From Lanius collurio (lineage: Eukaryota > Chordata > Aves > Passeriformes > Laniidae), in assembly GCA_020086605.1 (NCBI GenBank), contig JACBWW010000017.1, forward strand, positions 17,032,443 through 17,096,442: a DNA stretch of 64,000 bases, given 5' to 3'. Positions 1 to 11,644 of the stretch are shown in pieces (the first letter of the stretch is position 1; every line of letters begins with the position of its first letter). The notes under the pieces were generated by a model, which ran no database searches, was not told the origin of the DNA, and was given only the letters and a program-made list of their open reading frames with translations. A program made the translations under genes and the position numbers.

Positions 1-12
1 AGCTTGCAGCAG
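1..12 (+). CDS. CUBN: Cubilin, 3' tail of an N-terminal exon (partial)
   Basis: The first 12 bases read Ser-Leu-Gln-Gln in phase 0 and are followed at once by a strong gtaagt donor at 13. In human cubilin, as I recall it, the residues just before the first EGF module include Gly-Leu-Gln-Gln, and the next exon here starts at the matching place. This is the end of the helical linker between the amnionless-binding trimerisation region and EGF1. The rest of the exon lies upstream. The assignment rests on four residues, the donor and the phase. Confidence 0.8.
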
Positions 13-784
13 GTAAGTAAATGGGAAGCAAACTAGGGATCAGAAAAGAAAATCCCAGCCCCAAGTAAATAAAGTGAGGTTTCAATGATTAAACAGCTAA
101 ATGATTTCTTTCTTCTCATGCATTCCTCAGGAAAACTTTTTTTGGTAACAGAAGGTAAAAAAAAAGGACCAAGATTTGTGGAGGAGGGGATATGCCTTCT
201 TACAAAATATAAACTAAGTAGGAGCCTGCATTTCTTAGCAGAAAAACAGTTGTACATTCAAAAACAACAAGTGGGTACTGAGGAGAAGTAAACATTTCCT
301 TCACTGGTCTGTCAAGATAAAGACCAGAAACTCAAACTGGATTTTTATTGTATTGAAACTAGCTAAGTTTCAGCTGTTGCCTCCTTCTCCAGTGAGCTTG
401 TGACAAGCCACATCTAAAGGTCCCTTAAAAACAATTGTCAGATGAATCACCCATGGAATCAAAAAGACAAGATAAGTCCATCTAGACTCTGCTGCTGAAG
501 AACAGTCTCTATTAGTATTTACTTTTTGCAGGGCTTTTCTCATCCTAGTGCTTGGCCATTCTGTGTAGGACCAATCACAGAATGATTATTTTGTACAGGG
601 AGAAGTGAAATAGCTCAAAACTTTTACAAATCAACCTTGCTGAAAAAAATTGGAGGGGAAATCCAAGAAATAATTAGGAAAAAAAAAAGAAAAAAAGAAA
701 AAATAAGGTTTGCCTTGAAAATAAATGCTAATGGAACACCAGCTAATCAGAAACCTCATTTACTACTCTTTTCTGGCATTTCAG
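13..784 (+). other. CUBN: CUBN intron, 772 bases
   Basis: GT-AG intron (donor gtaagt, acceptor tttcag). It contains an A-rich run near 680-705. No recognisable repeat or gene was seen. Confidence 0.85.
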
Positions 785-886
785 GACATCCAGAGGAGAG
801 CATGCAGTAGTAACCCCTGTAAGAACACAGGGACCTGTGTAAACTCACTGGATGGTTTCTTTTGTCTCTGTCCTAGCAACTGGCAG
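785..886 (+). CDS. CUBN: Cubilin exon: EGF1, first five cysteines
   Basis: Thirty-four codons, phase 0 at both ends, flanked by ttcag and gtgagt. It encodes a short linker (DIQRRA) and then EGF1 up to its fifth cysteine, with the spacing C-x4-C-x5-C-x8-C-x-C. The sixth cysteine is in the next exon. The motif CSSNPC is the same as in human cubilin as I recall it. EGF1 has no D-x-D/N-E motif before its first cysteine, so it is probably not a calcium-binding type. Confidence 0.95.
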
Positions 887-1780
887 GTGAGTCTTTAACC
901 TCCTTGACTACAGAATGTGTGTTTTAACTGTAAATCCACATCTAGGTTAGTGTGATTGCCACAAAGCACAGCATTTTAGGGTTGCTCAGGGTAGAGTGGG
1001 ATACACTGAACAGCAAAGCAGTACTATCACTCATTGGTTGGAGAGCAACTCATTTACTTCTCAACAACATCAATATATATATGTAAAAAAAAGAAGCCCA
1101 GAGCACTGGGCCAAACCCTGCACTGTTACACGCAGGCAGTGGCCCATGAAGTCAGTGATTCTTGGCAGTTCCTGGCAGAGAATTAGTCTGGTTTTTGCTG
1201 AGCACTGAACTGAACTGCATGCCTTGCTGACCTTACACAAGGCTACAGAGAGAATGGGGGAAGGGATGGGTGTTTATTCAATCTCAAACATGTAAGACAA
1301 ATGGGGTGTGTAAATAATCAGTGCCATTCTGACTTTTTTAAATTCAGAGACTTTACAAGCAAATGCTTTAATGGTGCTATTATTTGCATCAGAGATGGAA
1401 ATGTTCTATGTTCTTCTCAAAGGGTTTCAACTTAAAAGTTAGCCCAGCAAGATTTGGGTCAAAATTTATGTGCTTTCCTGATAGAAACAGTTTAAAAGAA
1501 AATTTTCTGAGTCTTTTTCTAGATGGAAAGTGAGGGGAAGACAAAAATGTGCTGTTCATATGCTTTCCACATCTGAAATATTTTATCCCCATCTCACTGA
1601 TATCAAGGGTCACAGAAATACAGCGGAAAAATAGTTTTGTTATTGTGTTTCATGAGGGAAGCTGTGTTGATTACAGCCCATGGTTTGTATATCTTTGAAA
1701 ACTATATTAAACATTGGGTTCATGGTTTGCTTCCTTTCTCAGTTATTTGGAAAATAAACTGGTTTTCCATTTCATCTTAG
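887..1780 (+). other. CUBN: CUBN intron, 894 bases
   Basis: GT-AG intron between the two EGF1 exons. A small ATATATATAT run lies near 1073-1083. No other structure was seen. Confidence 0.85.
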
Positions 1781-1884
1781 GGCCCCCTGTGCTCTGTGGA
1801 TGTTAATGAATGCCAGATTTTTGCTGGAACAGCATCAGGCTGTCAGAATGGAGCCACTTGTGTGAACACACCAGGCAGCTACAG
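1781..1884 (+). CDS. CUBN: Cubilin exon: EGF1 end and EGF2 start (calcium-binding)
   Basis: 104 bases, entering in phase 0 and leaving in phase 2, flanked by catcttag and gtaacc. It supplies the sixth cysteine of EGF1 (GPLC) and starts EGF2 with the calcium-binding signature DVNEC. The stretch CVNTPGSY, together with the next exon's SCSC, fits the Asp/Asn beta-hydroxylation pattern C-x-[DN]-x4-[FY]-x-C-x-C. Calcium-binding EGF modules stiffen the stalk that carries the CUB ligand-binding domains. Confidence 0.96.
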
Positions 1885-4800
1885 GTAACCTCTCAAAACT
1901 AGGCACAAATATCCCGTGTAGAATACTCTGCTGGTTTTTTACCCCATATCATGCCTGCAGCACAAATTCTAGAAGTAAGTCTGTTTAATATCTGTGCACT
2001 ACAGACCCTTGCAGTCTGAGAAAATATAAATTCCTTACTGCACTGTACACTGAGCTCACTGCAGACGCAGAAGGGCCTCCAAAGCCATTGCCTGCTTTGA
2101 CACAAGAAGAGCAGCAGGAACCAGATCCATCACACAGCCATGCCGGGGGAGAAGGCTGCAAATTGAAGGCTGGCTCCAGTGATCCACCCCCCTGTTGTAG
2201 GTGCAGATGCTTTAATGGAAATTTCCTGCACCATGGGATGTAGCTGGGGAGGTGAGATGCTTGTGATGGTCTGTAACCAGCACTCACCAACATGCCCACA
2301 GAGCACAGCCATGTTACCATGCCTCTGCTATCTCTGCTTGAGCTCAAAGGGAGGGAGGATATGAAGGGGGTGAACAGGTTTGGCCCAGCAAAGGCTTTGA
2401 ATTGGAAATCTCCTGGATATATGGGCACCCTTGATCACTGGCATTCCCAGCACACTCAGCTGGTCAGAGCAGGGTGCTGATAACACCAAGATTATGAGTT
2501 CAATCCCCATGCAGGCCATTCACTAAGGCTAGGGACTCGATGATCCTTGTGAGTCCCTTCCAACCCAGAATATTCTGGGAAATCAGAAACAGCTCTGTGA
2601 AATGCCTTGATCCCCTCCAAAAACACAGGCACTGCTGAAACAGCAGCAGAGCAAAGAATGCACAGTGCTGCCAGGCAGAAAGGGAAGAGAAATGCTGTCT
2701 GCAGCTGTCGGACCGAGGGGGTGCCTGGGCTTCTTGTGTGCTGGCATGAGGCTTCTGGAGCATATTCTTCTCTGTCTGTGCCTTAGAAAACATGCACTTG
2801 CTGGAGGGCAAGCCAGCCTGAACATTTTGTGTCTCATTATCCAAAATGTCAAATAATCTGGTAAATAAATAACTTTCAAATATAATACAAAGCTATCCCT
2901 GTGCAATGGGAACAAGCAAGCTGGACAGCATACCACAACTTTCTGCAAAGCATTTTGTCTCCTGCTTCAGCACGAAAATCTTTGCCCCCACAAATATTTG
3001 CTTGATGTAATGCTGGCTTATAATGCTTTGTGACTTCTTGGAAGAACCTCAAACAAAGGAAGTTCTACTATAGTGCTCCTCATGCTTCAGCATTAACACA
3101 GCATCTGCTGAGGTGTCACTGGTGCGTGATGCTTCCTGTAAGCTTTATTTTGATTTTAAAGGATGTTTCTAGCTTGTCTACAACAGATATTTGTCAAGGA
3201 AACAACACACAAAGTAATCTGCCTTTATTTGTTTCTTATTGTGCTCAGAGATGTACAGGTGTGTGACTCAATTAAGGTTTAAGGTCTGCCATTCTCGCAA
3301 GTGTTGTCATTGTGTTAGTACAGTCACGATTCCCTTATGTACTTCTTGCCCTCCTTGGTACTTGCTGAATCAGTACTTCATGAAATGAACTAAGACCTCT
3401 TCATAAGTCATCAAAACGTTAATATTACTGCTTTTGCATTACACTCAGGATAATTATAGAGTCCCTTCCCCAAGTCCATTGTACTGCCTTTAATCTCTCT
3501 TCCCATATTGTCTTACTTATTTCTGAGTGCTCCCCAAATACTAAATCCATCCCCAGGCAGAGCATGACATCTCTTTTCAGCAACTGTGAGGACATTGCTG
3601 CTAAGCTTTCTGGGGCTCTACAACCCAGGTCACCCCACTACTGCTCTGGCATAGTTATTTACACCAGTGTTGACTGCAGGAAAGAAAAGGGTCATTGACT
3701 TTCCATAGCCTGCAGAGATAATACCAGGTGGTGGGAAGTACTGGATTAGGTCTCATGAAATTGAACATAATGCAGTCTTCACTCCTTGTTCATATTTTTT
3801 ACCTGCATGCTTTTCCTGTATCTCAGGAAAGCACTGAAGTATGAGGAAAAAGAGCAAGTATCCAGGAAATTCTTCCTGGATTCTTCCTCACTCAGAACCT
3901 TAAGAGGACATTGCATCAGTTGAATGAAAGGCTGTGGAAGTCCCCATGTCTATCAGACTTCTGTGTCACAACCAAAATAACAGGGCCTCATCACAATGTG
4001 CCATGAGCCATGTGAGAGATCTGTGGCAGTGCCAAGCAGCAGTGCATCACAATTTGGCTGAAGTGCCTTGCAGGGTGACCTACTTCTTGAAGCTCTTCTC
4101 TGAGAAACTTCAGAGGAGTAGCAGGTTAATCTTTGACAAACTAAATAGGAGACAGTGCCATTGTTCTCCTCCTTTGGAGATGGTCAGATTGCCTTGTTGT
4201 GTCCTTTGAATTTGAACATGAATCTCTGAATGTACTTTAGACATACAAAAGGCATCTGGTTCCCTGAGCTGTTGCCTCTGTGCTTGCCCAGGCCAAGCTG
4301 CTGCACTGATGGGAAGGTGTTGTTCTGCTTGCAGTCTCTTGCAATAATGAACTCGCTGTCTTGCACTGCAGACTGCAGTTAAGCATTAAGCTGTTGTTGG
4401 TTTTTGAAGCCTATGTTTGTGTGGGTTGCTTGTCCTGGGTGCACTGTTTAGTTACCTGCAATTGGCTTATCAAACTGCTATTTCAGCTGAGCATGTGACA
4501 CAGTGGAAGGGACAGCAGCAGCTTATTTTATATAAATTGCTCCAAGGTCCAGGTCAGCTGCACTGGAATACCCTGATTCTAATTCTGCAGAGAAATGCTT
4601 TTACAGAGCATTTTTCATTAGGCAGCTTAAAAGAAATCCAAGATGGGTGTGTACCCATCTCTGCAAGATGCAGACACTGCAGCATGTAACTTGAATTCAA
4701 ATGAGAGTCTCACTGTCATTTTAATAAGAAGCTAGTGATCTGATAGGAGGTTTTCTGTACATTTATATCCCTTTCAGTTATATTTCAGAGCCTCACATTT

Positions 4801-5548
4801 TGTCTATGTGGAAATAGAGCCAAAGGGAAACATTATCTGATGGTTTGGAAGTTCCCCATTTCAGTTCCACCACATATGTATAATTCTGTATAAGCTCTGC
4901 CCTATAAATAACAATGTGATGCATCTGGCAGCTTTCAAAACAGACCCTTCCAGTAGAATGCCTTCTTTCAATCCACTGCTTTGTTCTTCCCACCCCACCA
5001 ACACCAAATGCCACCTCTTGCCCACCACACATCCCTAAAAACTGATGTACTGCTGAGACAGCAGCTGCCCCTTGTTGTGGTGTGGGGGGTGAAGGTACCT
5101 TGCTCTCTAGGACAGGCCAAACATGACATATCTGCATATTACCAGAGGTAGGATTTTAGACCCTTGGCATCATATGACGGTCATAAACTGAAAAAGGAAG
5201 TTTAGGTGCTCTTTGACTGAAGTGGGGTTTTCCAGATTCATATTCTATTTAAATCTTATGTTAGACTTCTCTTTTTTTCTGAATTTGTGCTTATGAATGT
5301 AACAAAAGGCTGTAGATTCTCCCATAGGGCCAGATAGTCATGAATATACACAAGTCTCACGTGATTCTTGAGTGTCTTGAACAGGAAGGAGACTTGGCCT
5401 CTGTGCATGATTATTAGCAGGATTTTCAATATAGGTAAAGAGATGTATTTCTTAAGAAAAGCACTATAGAGTGAAGAATGGTAATAAACAATCTTTAACA
5501 GTGGTAGAAAGACAAAATTTTGATGTTTTTTTCCACTTTCACTATTAG
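1885..5548 (+). other. CUBN: CUBN intron, 3664 bases
   Basis: GT-AG intron inside EGF2. It holds one tRNA-Ile/CR1-type SINE at about 2449-2580. The short ORFs on both strands look random and have no recognisable domains. Nothing else was identified. Confidence 0.85.
2449..2580 (+). mobile_element. tRNA-Ile-headed SINE with CR1-like tail (copy 1)
   Basis: The left half follows a tRNA-Ile layout: an A-box-like ctcagctggtcagagc, then gtgctgataacaccaag, then a B-box-like gttcaatcccc. The right half (gggactcgatgatccttgtg, then cttccaacccagaatattct) is the terminal part of a CR1 LINE. The composite recurs at 15267 and 23728. It is diverged and not a working tRNA. From memory it resembles the songbird TguSINE1 family. 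Confidence 0.82.
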
Positions 5549-5675
5549 CTGCTCCTGTACTCCAGAAACCTATGGGCCTCACTGTGCCTTGAAGTTTGAT
5601 GACTGCCAGGAAGGATCTGAGACGCTCTGTGAGCATGGCCTCTGTGTAGATGAAGAAAGGGATCAGCCCCACAGG
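5549..5675 (+). CDS. CUBN: Cubilin exon: EGF2 end and EGF3 start
   Basis: 127 bases, entering in phase 2 and leaving in phase 0, flanked by actattag and gtaagg. It closes EGF2 (SCSC…YGPHC) and opens EGF3 with KFDDC…LC…GLC, the first three cysteines of that module. The run VDEERDQPHR before the donor matches a charged loop at the same place in human cubilin. EGF3 lacks the D-x-[DN]-E-C calcium motif (it has FDDC). Confidence 0.95.
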
Positions 5676-7112
5676 GTAAGGAACAGTGTATAAACTTCAT
5701 TATACAGCACAGCATGAGCAAGCAACAAATACTGCTGAGCACGACAAAACTGTGTAGGACACACTGCTGCTGAACAACAGCAAGAAATGCCACTATACAA
5801 CAGAACAACCTCTCTGTTTCACCAAGGATGGCAGAAAGAATCAAAAATGTCTTATGGCTTGTTAGAGGTTCTTGTCACAGTATTAGATCTACTACTACAT
5901 CCATAGGGAGTTTGGGAATATTTTTTTATAAGTTAAAAGTCTTATTTGAAATATAATATTCTTGCTGTTCATTATTTTGTGAGTTCTAAGTTGCTAAAAC
6001 ATTTTACTGCTTAAATGATTAAGAAGAACAAACATAATGAATCTTTTTTCTCCTGGGAAAAGGCATGCCAGTGGAACATTACTGCCAGGGGCCTGGAAGC
6101 TGCCAGGGCTGCACGGTGACTGGGTGGCTGATGCTCATCTTTGGTGTTCCTCAGTGTCAGCTGGATGAGGTGGCCCAATTTTTCCAAGCATCTGCACTGG
6201 GTGGATGCTAGCACACACTTGAGTGCTCTTCTGGAGCAAGCCAGCTCATTCCATTTGGGCAAGGATCTGGGTACAGGGTGTTCACTCCAAACAGACAGAT
6301 GGACCATGCCAGCTTTGGCTCTTTCCACTCAGAGCAGCCCTCCAAAACCACCCAGCCAAGCTTGTGCTCCTTAATACTCTTATGTGCCCATGCACCATTC
6401 CAGTCACAGCACATATTTTTTGTGTTTTGCTATAAAATAATTGCTTTGCTTAATTTTTAGAAGTTTCACAACTCATCATTTATTTAATGCCCACTTTTTG
6501 TTGAGAAAGCTTTTCAAAAGGGTTCAGTGTTGGCTTAACAGTGTCTGCTTCTGTGACAATCAACAAGCTCCCATTAGCTTTAATTGGACCAAAGCTAGAT
6601 AAATGCTGAAATTTGGCCATTAGTAAAGTTTACTAGAGAGAAAACGGTTTTCCTAAAAGAAAACATGTATTTGCAAATTAATTTCAGTGCTGCACATTGC
6701 ATAGACTATGGAATAATTTGATTAAAATAAAATAGCTGAGATGATTTCAGGTTGCTTACACTGATCTGTTTGCCCTGGTTAAAAAGCAAGTTGATGACTT
6801 TTAATTATGTTTATTTACAGCTCATAATTGATCTTATTTTCTCTAGGAACTTTGGGGCAAATTACAGATTTCTTTTATGAACATAGTGAATAAGCCTGAG
6901 TTGCTTCCATAATCTGAATAAGTAAATTCAGAGGAAGAAATAGACTGAGAAAACTACTGAAGCAACTTACCAAACAAAATGTGCAAGCCATATTATGCTC
7001 TGAAAGCTTTCTTGCTATAGTTTGAAAGTCATTTTTTGAAATTAACTCCTCCTGCCTTTTTCTTGACTATTGCAAATGTCTTAAATATGCAATGAGGTGT
7101 TTTCTGTGGCAG
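5676..7112 (+). other. CUBN: CUBN intron, 1437 bases
   Basis: GT-AG intron inside EGF3 (acceptor tgtggcag). No recognised repeats. The ORFs around 6011-6460 overlap on both strands and show no domain. Confidence 0.85.
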
Positions 7113-7281
7113 CCCAAGTACCACTGTATCTGTGAAACTGGCTGGATGTCCCCTCCTGGCAGCCCTGCCTGCAGCGCTGATATCGATGAATGCAGCCTCC
7201 CTCATCCTCCGTGCTCACAGGACCCACTTGTGCAGTGCCACAACACTCCAGGCTCCTACACCTGTGGCCCCTGCCCCACAG
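7113..7281 (+). CDS. CUBN: Cubilin exon: EGF3 end and EGF4 (calcium-binding)
   Basis: 169 bases, entering in phase 0 and leaving in phase 1, with donor gtatct. It completes EGF3 (YHCIC…PAC) and carries EGF4 from DIDEC through GPCPTG, with five of its six cysteines. DIDEC and CHNTPGSY mark a calcium-binding EGF. The phase 1 intron after the CPTG glycine recurs at the same place in EGF5 and EGF6. Confidence 0.96.
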
Positions 7282-8026
7282 GTATCTCGTCCTTCCATGC
7301 TCTCAGGTGGGGTGGGGTGTCAGGGGTACTGCTGCCCATGTGGCATAAGCACAGACACAGGACATAGATGTGTCTCCAGGATAATTCCAGGAAAGGCTTG
7401 GTCTGTATTCTAGGGAATAAATGCTTTCAGGTTATGTCTTATCTACGTAACACAGGCAGCGGAGTCTAATGCATGATTTATCTCATTCTAAACTGAGCAC
7501 CTCAATAGATCTGATGTCCTCGGGTACCTTCATGTCCATCATGTCCTATCACCTTCACGTAATAGGTCTGCAGTATTTTCATATCTACATGTTTCCTGTC
7601 CTAAGGCAATATAAAAATATGATTGTCCCCTCAGACCATGTAACCTATGATTACTCTTCCTGAGTTGGGCAGGTGGTGTCTATGGGAGGAGCTGTTAAAG
7701 TGTTTAACAGAAGTTGCAATAAAGCTTTGTTGCAAAATGTACATATATGCACAGAACTGCATCCTCTTTAGGTAAAAGTGTGTTTGAATCTGGACTACCC
7801 AGGATACAGTTAAAATAAAACATTCTTGCACACACATCTCCAAACGATTTTGTTTGAAACCTAATTTTCAGACTGGTATTAATTTTAATCACTTACGAGA
7901 GAGACAGGTCTACTCTTGTGCTAATGAAGTGCAATTCAGTTGTACTCTGTGAAAAGATTTGGTCAACAAAGAAACCAAAAAGGCCAGGCATTTTCTTTCT
8001 GATGTCTTTTCTGTGCTGCTTTTTAG
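7282..8026 (+). other. CUBN: CUBN intron, 745 bases
   Basis: GT-AG intron in EGF4 between cysteines five and six. No recognised repeat or gene was seen. Confidence 0.85.
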
Positions 8027-8158
8027 GCTGGCAAGGAAATGGCTACACTTGCCAAGATATTGATGAATGTGCAATTGACAATGGAGGCTGCTCGACAGTA
8101 CCAATGGTCCAATGTATCAACACAGCTGGATCATTCCGCTGTGGGCTCTGTCCACCAG
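8027..8158 (+). CDS. CUBN: Cubilin exon: EGF4 end and EGF5 (calcium-binding)
   Basis: 132 bases, phase 1 at both ends, flanked by ctttttag and gtaaaa, so it is a symmetric exon. It reads GWQGNGYTC, the last part of EGF4, then [12 protein letters not shown] through GLCPPG of EGF5. The calcium motif (DIDEC) and the hydroxylation-type motif ([10 protein letters not shown]) are both present. Confidence 0.96.
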
Positions 8159-9329
8159 GTAAAATGGATTTCTTGCTGATAATACTATGAAAAGGCATAA
8201 AAGATGAAGATTCAACACATTTTAGCCTGTTTTGGGGTAGATTTAAGAAGCTGAAAATTGATTTTATAGAAAGAGAAGTCACATACACAATACTGTAATA
8301 CAGAATGCAGAGGGTATTCAAACTGCTTCAGTTATTAATGAACATTGTATAGCGTATGCCTCTAAAGATGATCATCTGAAATGTGTTTCTCTTGTACTAG
8401 GTAGAAGTTTTCAGTGTTAGAGCCTCGATTTGGTGAAATACTTCCTTTACAAGATCATTAATGGGAAAAAAGGATTGCATAATTATGATAGTAATTTCAT
8501 TGTCTGTATTAATTGAAGGAGTATCCTGTGTGCCATAAATCAGCTGTATTGTCTTCAGTAAAAAAAGGCCTTGATAATTGTCACGCTCTGAATGCTGTCT
8601 GAGGAGACAGTGTTTCCACCACAATACAGGTCAAACAGTGGAAGTTGCAACTTAGGTCTTTATAATTTGTGGTTTATGATTTAAAATGCTTTTTGAAATG
8701 TATGGTATCATTACTAGAAATATAGCAGGAAAAAATCTTTCTAATTGACTTTTTGATTGCTATTTAAATGGCAATAGGCTGCATGTAGTGAAGACTCCCA
8801 CTTACTGAGTGCTGAAGGGATATCACCATGTGGCCTCAGACAAATTTTGGTGATGTCTCTGGCCATGAAGAGTCATGCTGCAGGGCTTTAATCCTCCTGA
8901 ACATCCTGAGAAGAACTGGGGATTGTGTTTGAGATCCAAGGGCTGCTCTGGTGTGCAGGAGGAAAAATTGGATGTGTACCCAGGGCTGACTGGGTACAGA
9001 TGTGCAGGGAGAGCAGCACATGGTGGCTGAGAGACATGGGCTTCTATGGCATCACTGACCTCACCTGTATTTGTCAATCACTAATATATCTTTTTTTTCT
9101 ACAACCATGGAAGGATTTATTTATAGTCAGAATCCATCCCTGCAATGAAGGAGCCACAATAAATACGCCAAGTTTTACTTCAGCAGTTATCGCAATTCTT
9201 TCTTTTAAAATGCAGAAGACTATGATTTTTTGCCATGAATTAGTGTTTTGCTCACCAATTGGTTGTTTTGCTGTTGATTCTCAAAGAACATAGTTTGTTA
9301 CAGACTAACTGAAATTTACCTCTGAACAG
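8159..9329 (+). other. CUBN: CUBN intron, 1171 bases
   Basis: GT-AG intron inside EGF5 (acceptor ctgaacag). No recognised repeat or gene was seen. Confidence 0.85.
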
Positions 9330-9425
9330 GTTATGAGGGAGATGGACAAAGATGTACCCAGGTTGATATCTGCTCTATAAATAATGGAGGGTGCCATCCT
9401 TTGGCTACTTGTACCTCAGGTCCAG
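9330..9425 (+). CDS. CUBN: Cubilin exon: EGF5 end and EGF6 start
   Basis: 96 bases, phase 1 at both ends, donor gtatga. It closes EGF5 (GYEGDGQRC) and opens EGF6 with [17 protein letters not shown], the first three cysteines. The human segment is very similar in my recollection (DICS-x-NNGGCHP). EGF6 has DIC rather than DxNEC, so it is not the classical calcium-binding type. Confidence 0.95.
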
Positions 9426-9964
9426 GTATGATGCTTTCTTGAAGACTGTAAGGTAAAATCAGTGTGAATCTCATGGAGGATCTGGTTAAGATTAATCCCC
9501 TTTGTTGCAACATATCTAGAGTGCATCCCCTTCTCCACAGTCAGTTTTGCCTCACCCAAAGAATTTTACAGGCAGGTTAGCTAAAGCCAGCATACTTTTC
9601 CACAAACATTGACAGAAGCAGATTTAGGCTCCACCAAAAAGAAGACTTTTTCCTAAAACAGTGGAGACGTACATCATTTTTCTTTGATACAGTTTTCCAA
9701 TTATCCAACTGCTTTTACTACTCCCTTTCCCATAAATACCCTTTGACTACACCCACCACTTCTCATGAAGGTGGCCATAGCAAAACAACACCACGGCTCT
9801 TTCCATGGTCAAACTGGGCACTGACCAGGCAGGGTGTCAAAAGAGTAAGTAAGTTAGAATTATATAAAGACTCTGCTTCAAAATGTCCATGACATTTACA
9901 GACATTAGTATTGTCATTGTGGCATAAAATTAATTACCTTCTGTGTCTTGTCTCATCTCCCAAG
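9426..9964 (+). other. CUBN: CUBN intron, 539 bases
   Basis: GT-AG intron inside EGF6; the acceptor is tctcccaag, a non-T-rich but acceptable 3' splice site. No repeat was seen. Confidence 0.85.
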
Positions 9965-10086
9965 GGCTGATGGCATTTTGTTCCTGCCCATCTGGGTACA
10001 CTGGAAGTGGATATGGGCCGAATGGGTGCTCTCCTCTCAGTGATATCTGTCAGCTGCAAAACCCTTGTGCAAATGGGCAGTGCTTG
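9965..10086 (+). CDS. CUBN: Cubilin exon: EGF6 end and EGF7 start
   Basis: 122 bases, entering in phase 1 and leaving in phase 0 with donor gtaagt. It supplies the last three cysteines of EGF6 (AFCSC…GYGPNGC) and the first three of EGF7 (DICQLQNPCANGQC). The phrase GYGPNGC is a distinctive match to human cubilin as I recall it. Confidence 0.96.
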
Positions 10087-10920
10087 GTAAGTGCTGGTCT
10101 CCTCACACTTGGTTACAACATTGTGGAGTTATAACCTGTCAGGGAGACTGGTGAGACTGAAGGCTGAGTGCAGACGTACTAACGAGGATGAGGCAAAGTT
10201 AGTGGGGATTGCAAGATCGGTGGATATATCTGAGGAAAGAAAAGTAAGTTTCAGGGCACACAAGCCATTTCTTTGTGTGTGGAGCAGAGGTAGTAATCTT
10301 GGCACCAATGACCTGAGAATTTGTTTGGTAACCCAGGCTAGCCAATGGAATTCTAGTGCTGATGGGGGAGAACTGATGAATGACTGTCCCTGGTGGCACA
10401 CTAAAGTAATTTACCACTCTGGATCATGGAGGAATTACCCATGATAACAGAACCAGTACCTTTGCTGACCTTCAGACTGTTAATATCCAGCAGAATTAGT
10501 TATGTGTTTCTAGTCTGATCTTGTGAGAGTATTCCTGGAGTCTCAGGCTGTTTATACGAACATGGAAAGGGTGTTTCAAAGGAATTGATGGTAACCAACT
10601 CTTTTGAACCTAAACTGGTTGGTGCTATGAATTCATTTTCATACACAGCAAACATTTAGGTTGTCCACATGGACCCTCTGAAGATGTTTTTGTCTTCCTT
10701 AATGAGGTGTTCTGTGCTCTGGAAAGTCCTGATGCAGACCTGCGGATTTTGTGGTGGAGGATATTTACAATGGTGATTTTGGAGAAATATTCACAAATGC
10801 CAATTTTTTTATTCCAGTAGAGTCTTTTCCCTTTTTATCCCCATTAGTCTGAATATATCCTCCTTTTGATTGTCCCTGGAGGCACAGGGAAAATGAGACA
10901 TAAGACATGGATTTGTCAAT

Positions 10921-11530
10921 TGCGGGGGTGTGCACTACCCGGCTGCCGGTGACACTCTCCACAGCGCGTTGGCCCCACCGCGCTGCCTAGCAGGACCGAT
11001 GCCGGGGGCGCCTTGTGGCTTCTTGTAGCCCAAGAACACCAGAGCTTATAGGAGGGTCCACAGCGGGAGCCCACAACCCATTGAAGAAGGAGGCTGGACT
11101 CTCAGGACTGAGAATAAATCTAGAACCTTTAATATTGTCAGAGATAGACACACACCTCAGGTCTAAAGGGAGTCTTGGGGCTGAGAGCCCAGAATTGGGT
11201 TTTACAACGGTTTATGTATGGGGAATAGACAGGGAGTGGTTAACGGGGGGAACCAATAGGGAAAGGGAAGGGGTAGAGACAACAGCACAAATGACAGGGG
11301 TGCGGTCCAATGGGGTAAACTGAGGGGGGGTGCCCTCTCCGGTCGGCCTATCACTCGACAGCCCTGGGGGAAGCTTCTGGAAACTGGGCTGGGTTGCCGA
11401 GCGATAAGCAAGGGAGAGAGGGTTAACTGACGGGGCAATCAAGGGGATGTCTGCAGGGAGCAATCATTTGGATTAAGCAAGTGGGGGGAATAGGAACGAA
11501 CCAAAATATATGAAAACAGGACCCGTGACA
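10921..11530 (-). mobile_element. Solo-LTR-like retroviral remnant, reverse orientation
   Basis: This block of about 600 bases is much richer in G and C than the surrounding intron. Read on the minus strand it begins TGTCACGGGT and has an LTR-like layout: a GC/pyrimidine-rich first part, a TATA-like ccatacataaac, an ATTAAA polyadenylation-type signal near 11128, and a GC-rich final part. No gag, pol or env coding is present, so it is best read as a solo LTR of an endogenous retrovirus. I could not fix a target-site duplication, so both ends are approximate. Confidence 0.55.
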
Positions 11531-11575
11531 TGAACGTAATAGAGTTAGAACTAAATCACACAACACAACAGGCAA

Positions 11576-11644
11576 TGTTAGGTTAACAGGTGTATTTGGA
11601 GATCTTAAGGATCTTTTCCAAGCTAAATGTTTCTATGATTCTCT
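11576..11644 (+). mobile_element. CR1 LINE 3'-end remnant
   Basis: The stretch gatcttaaggatcttttcc followed by aagctaaatgtttctatgattct is a diverged form of the CR1 terminal segment (ggtcttttccaacctaaa…tctatgattct). Only about 70 bases remain. Confidence 0.65.

Noticed and set aside
1985..2428. 147-codon minus-strand ORF
   Set aside because: No domain was recognised, opposite-strand ORFs overlap it, and the region is intronic.
5545..5844. 99- and 138-codon minus-strand ORFs over the EGF2/EGF3 exon
   Set aside because: They are antisense shadows of the real cubilin exon and flanking intron, with no domain.
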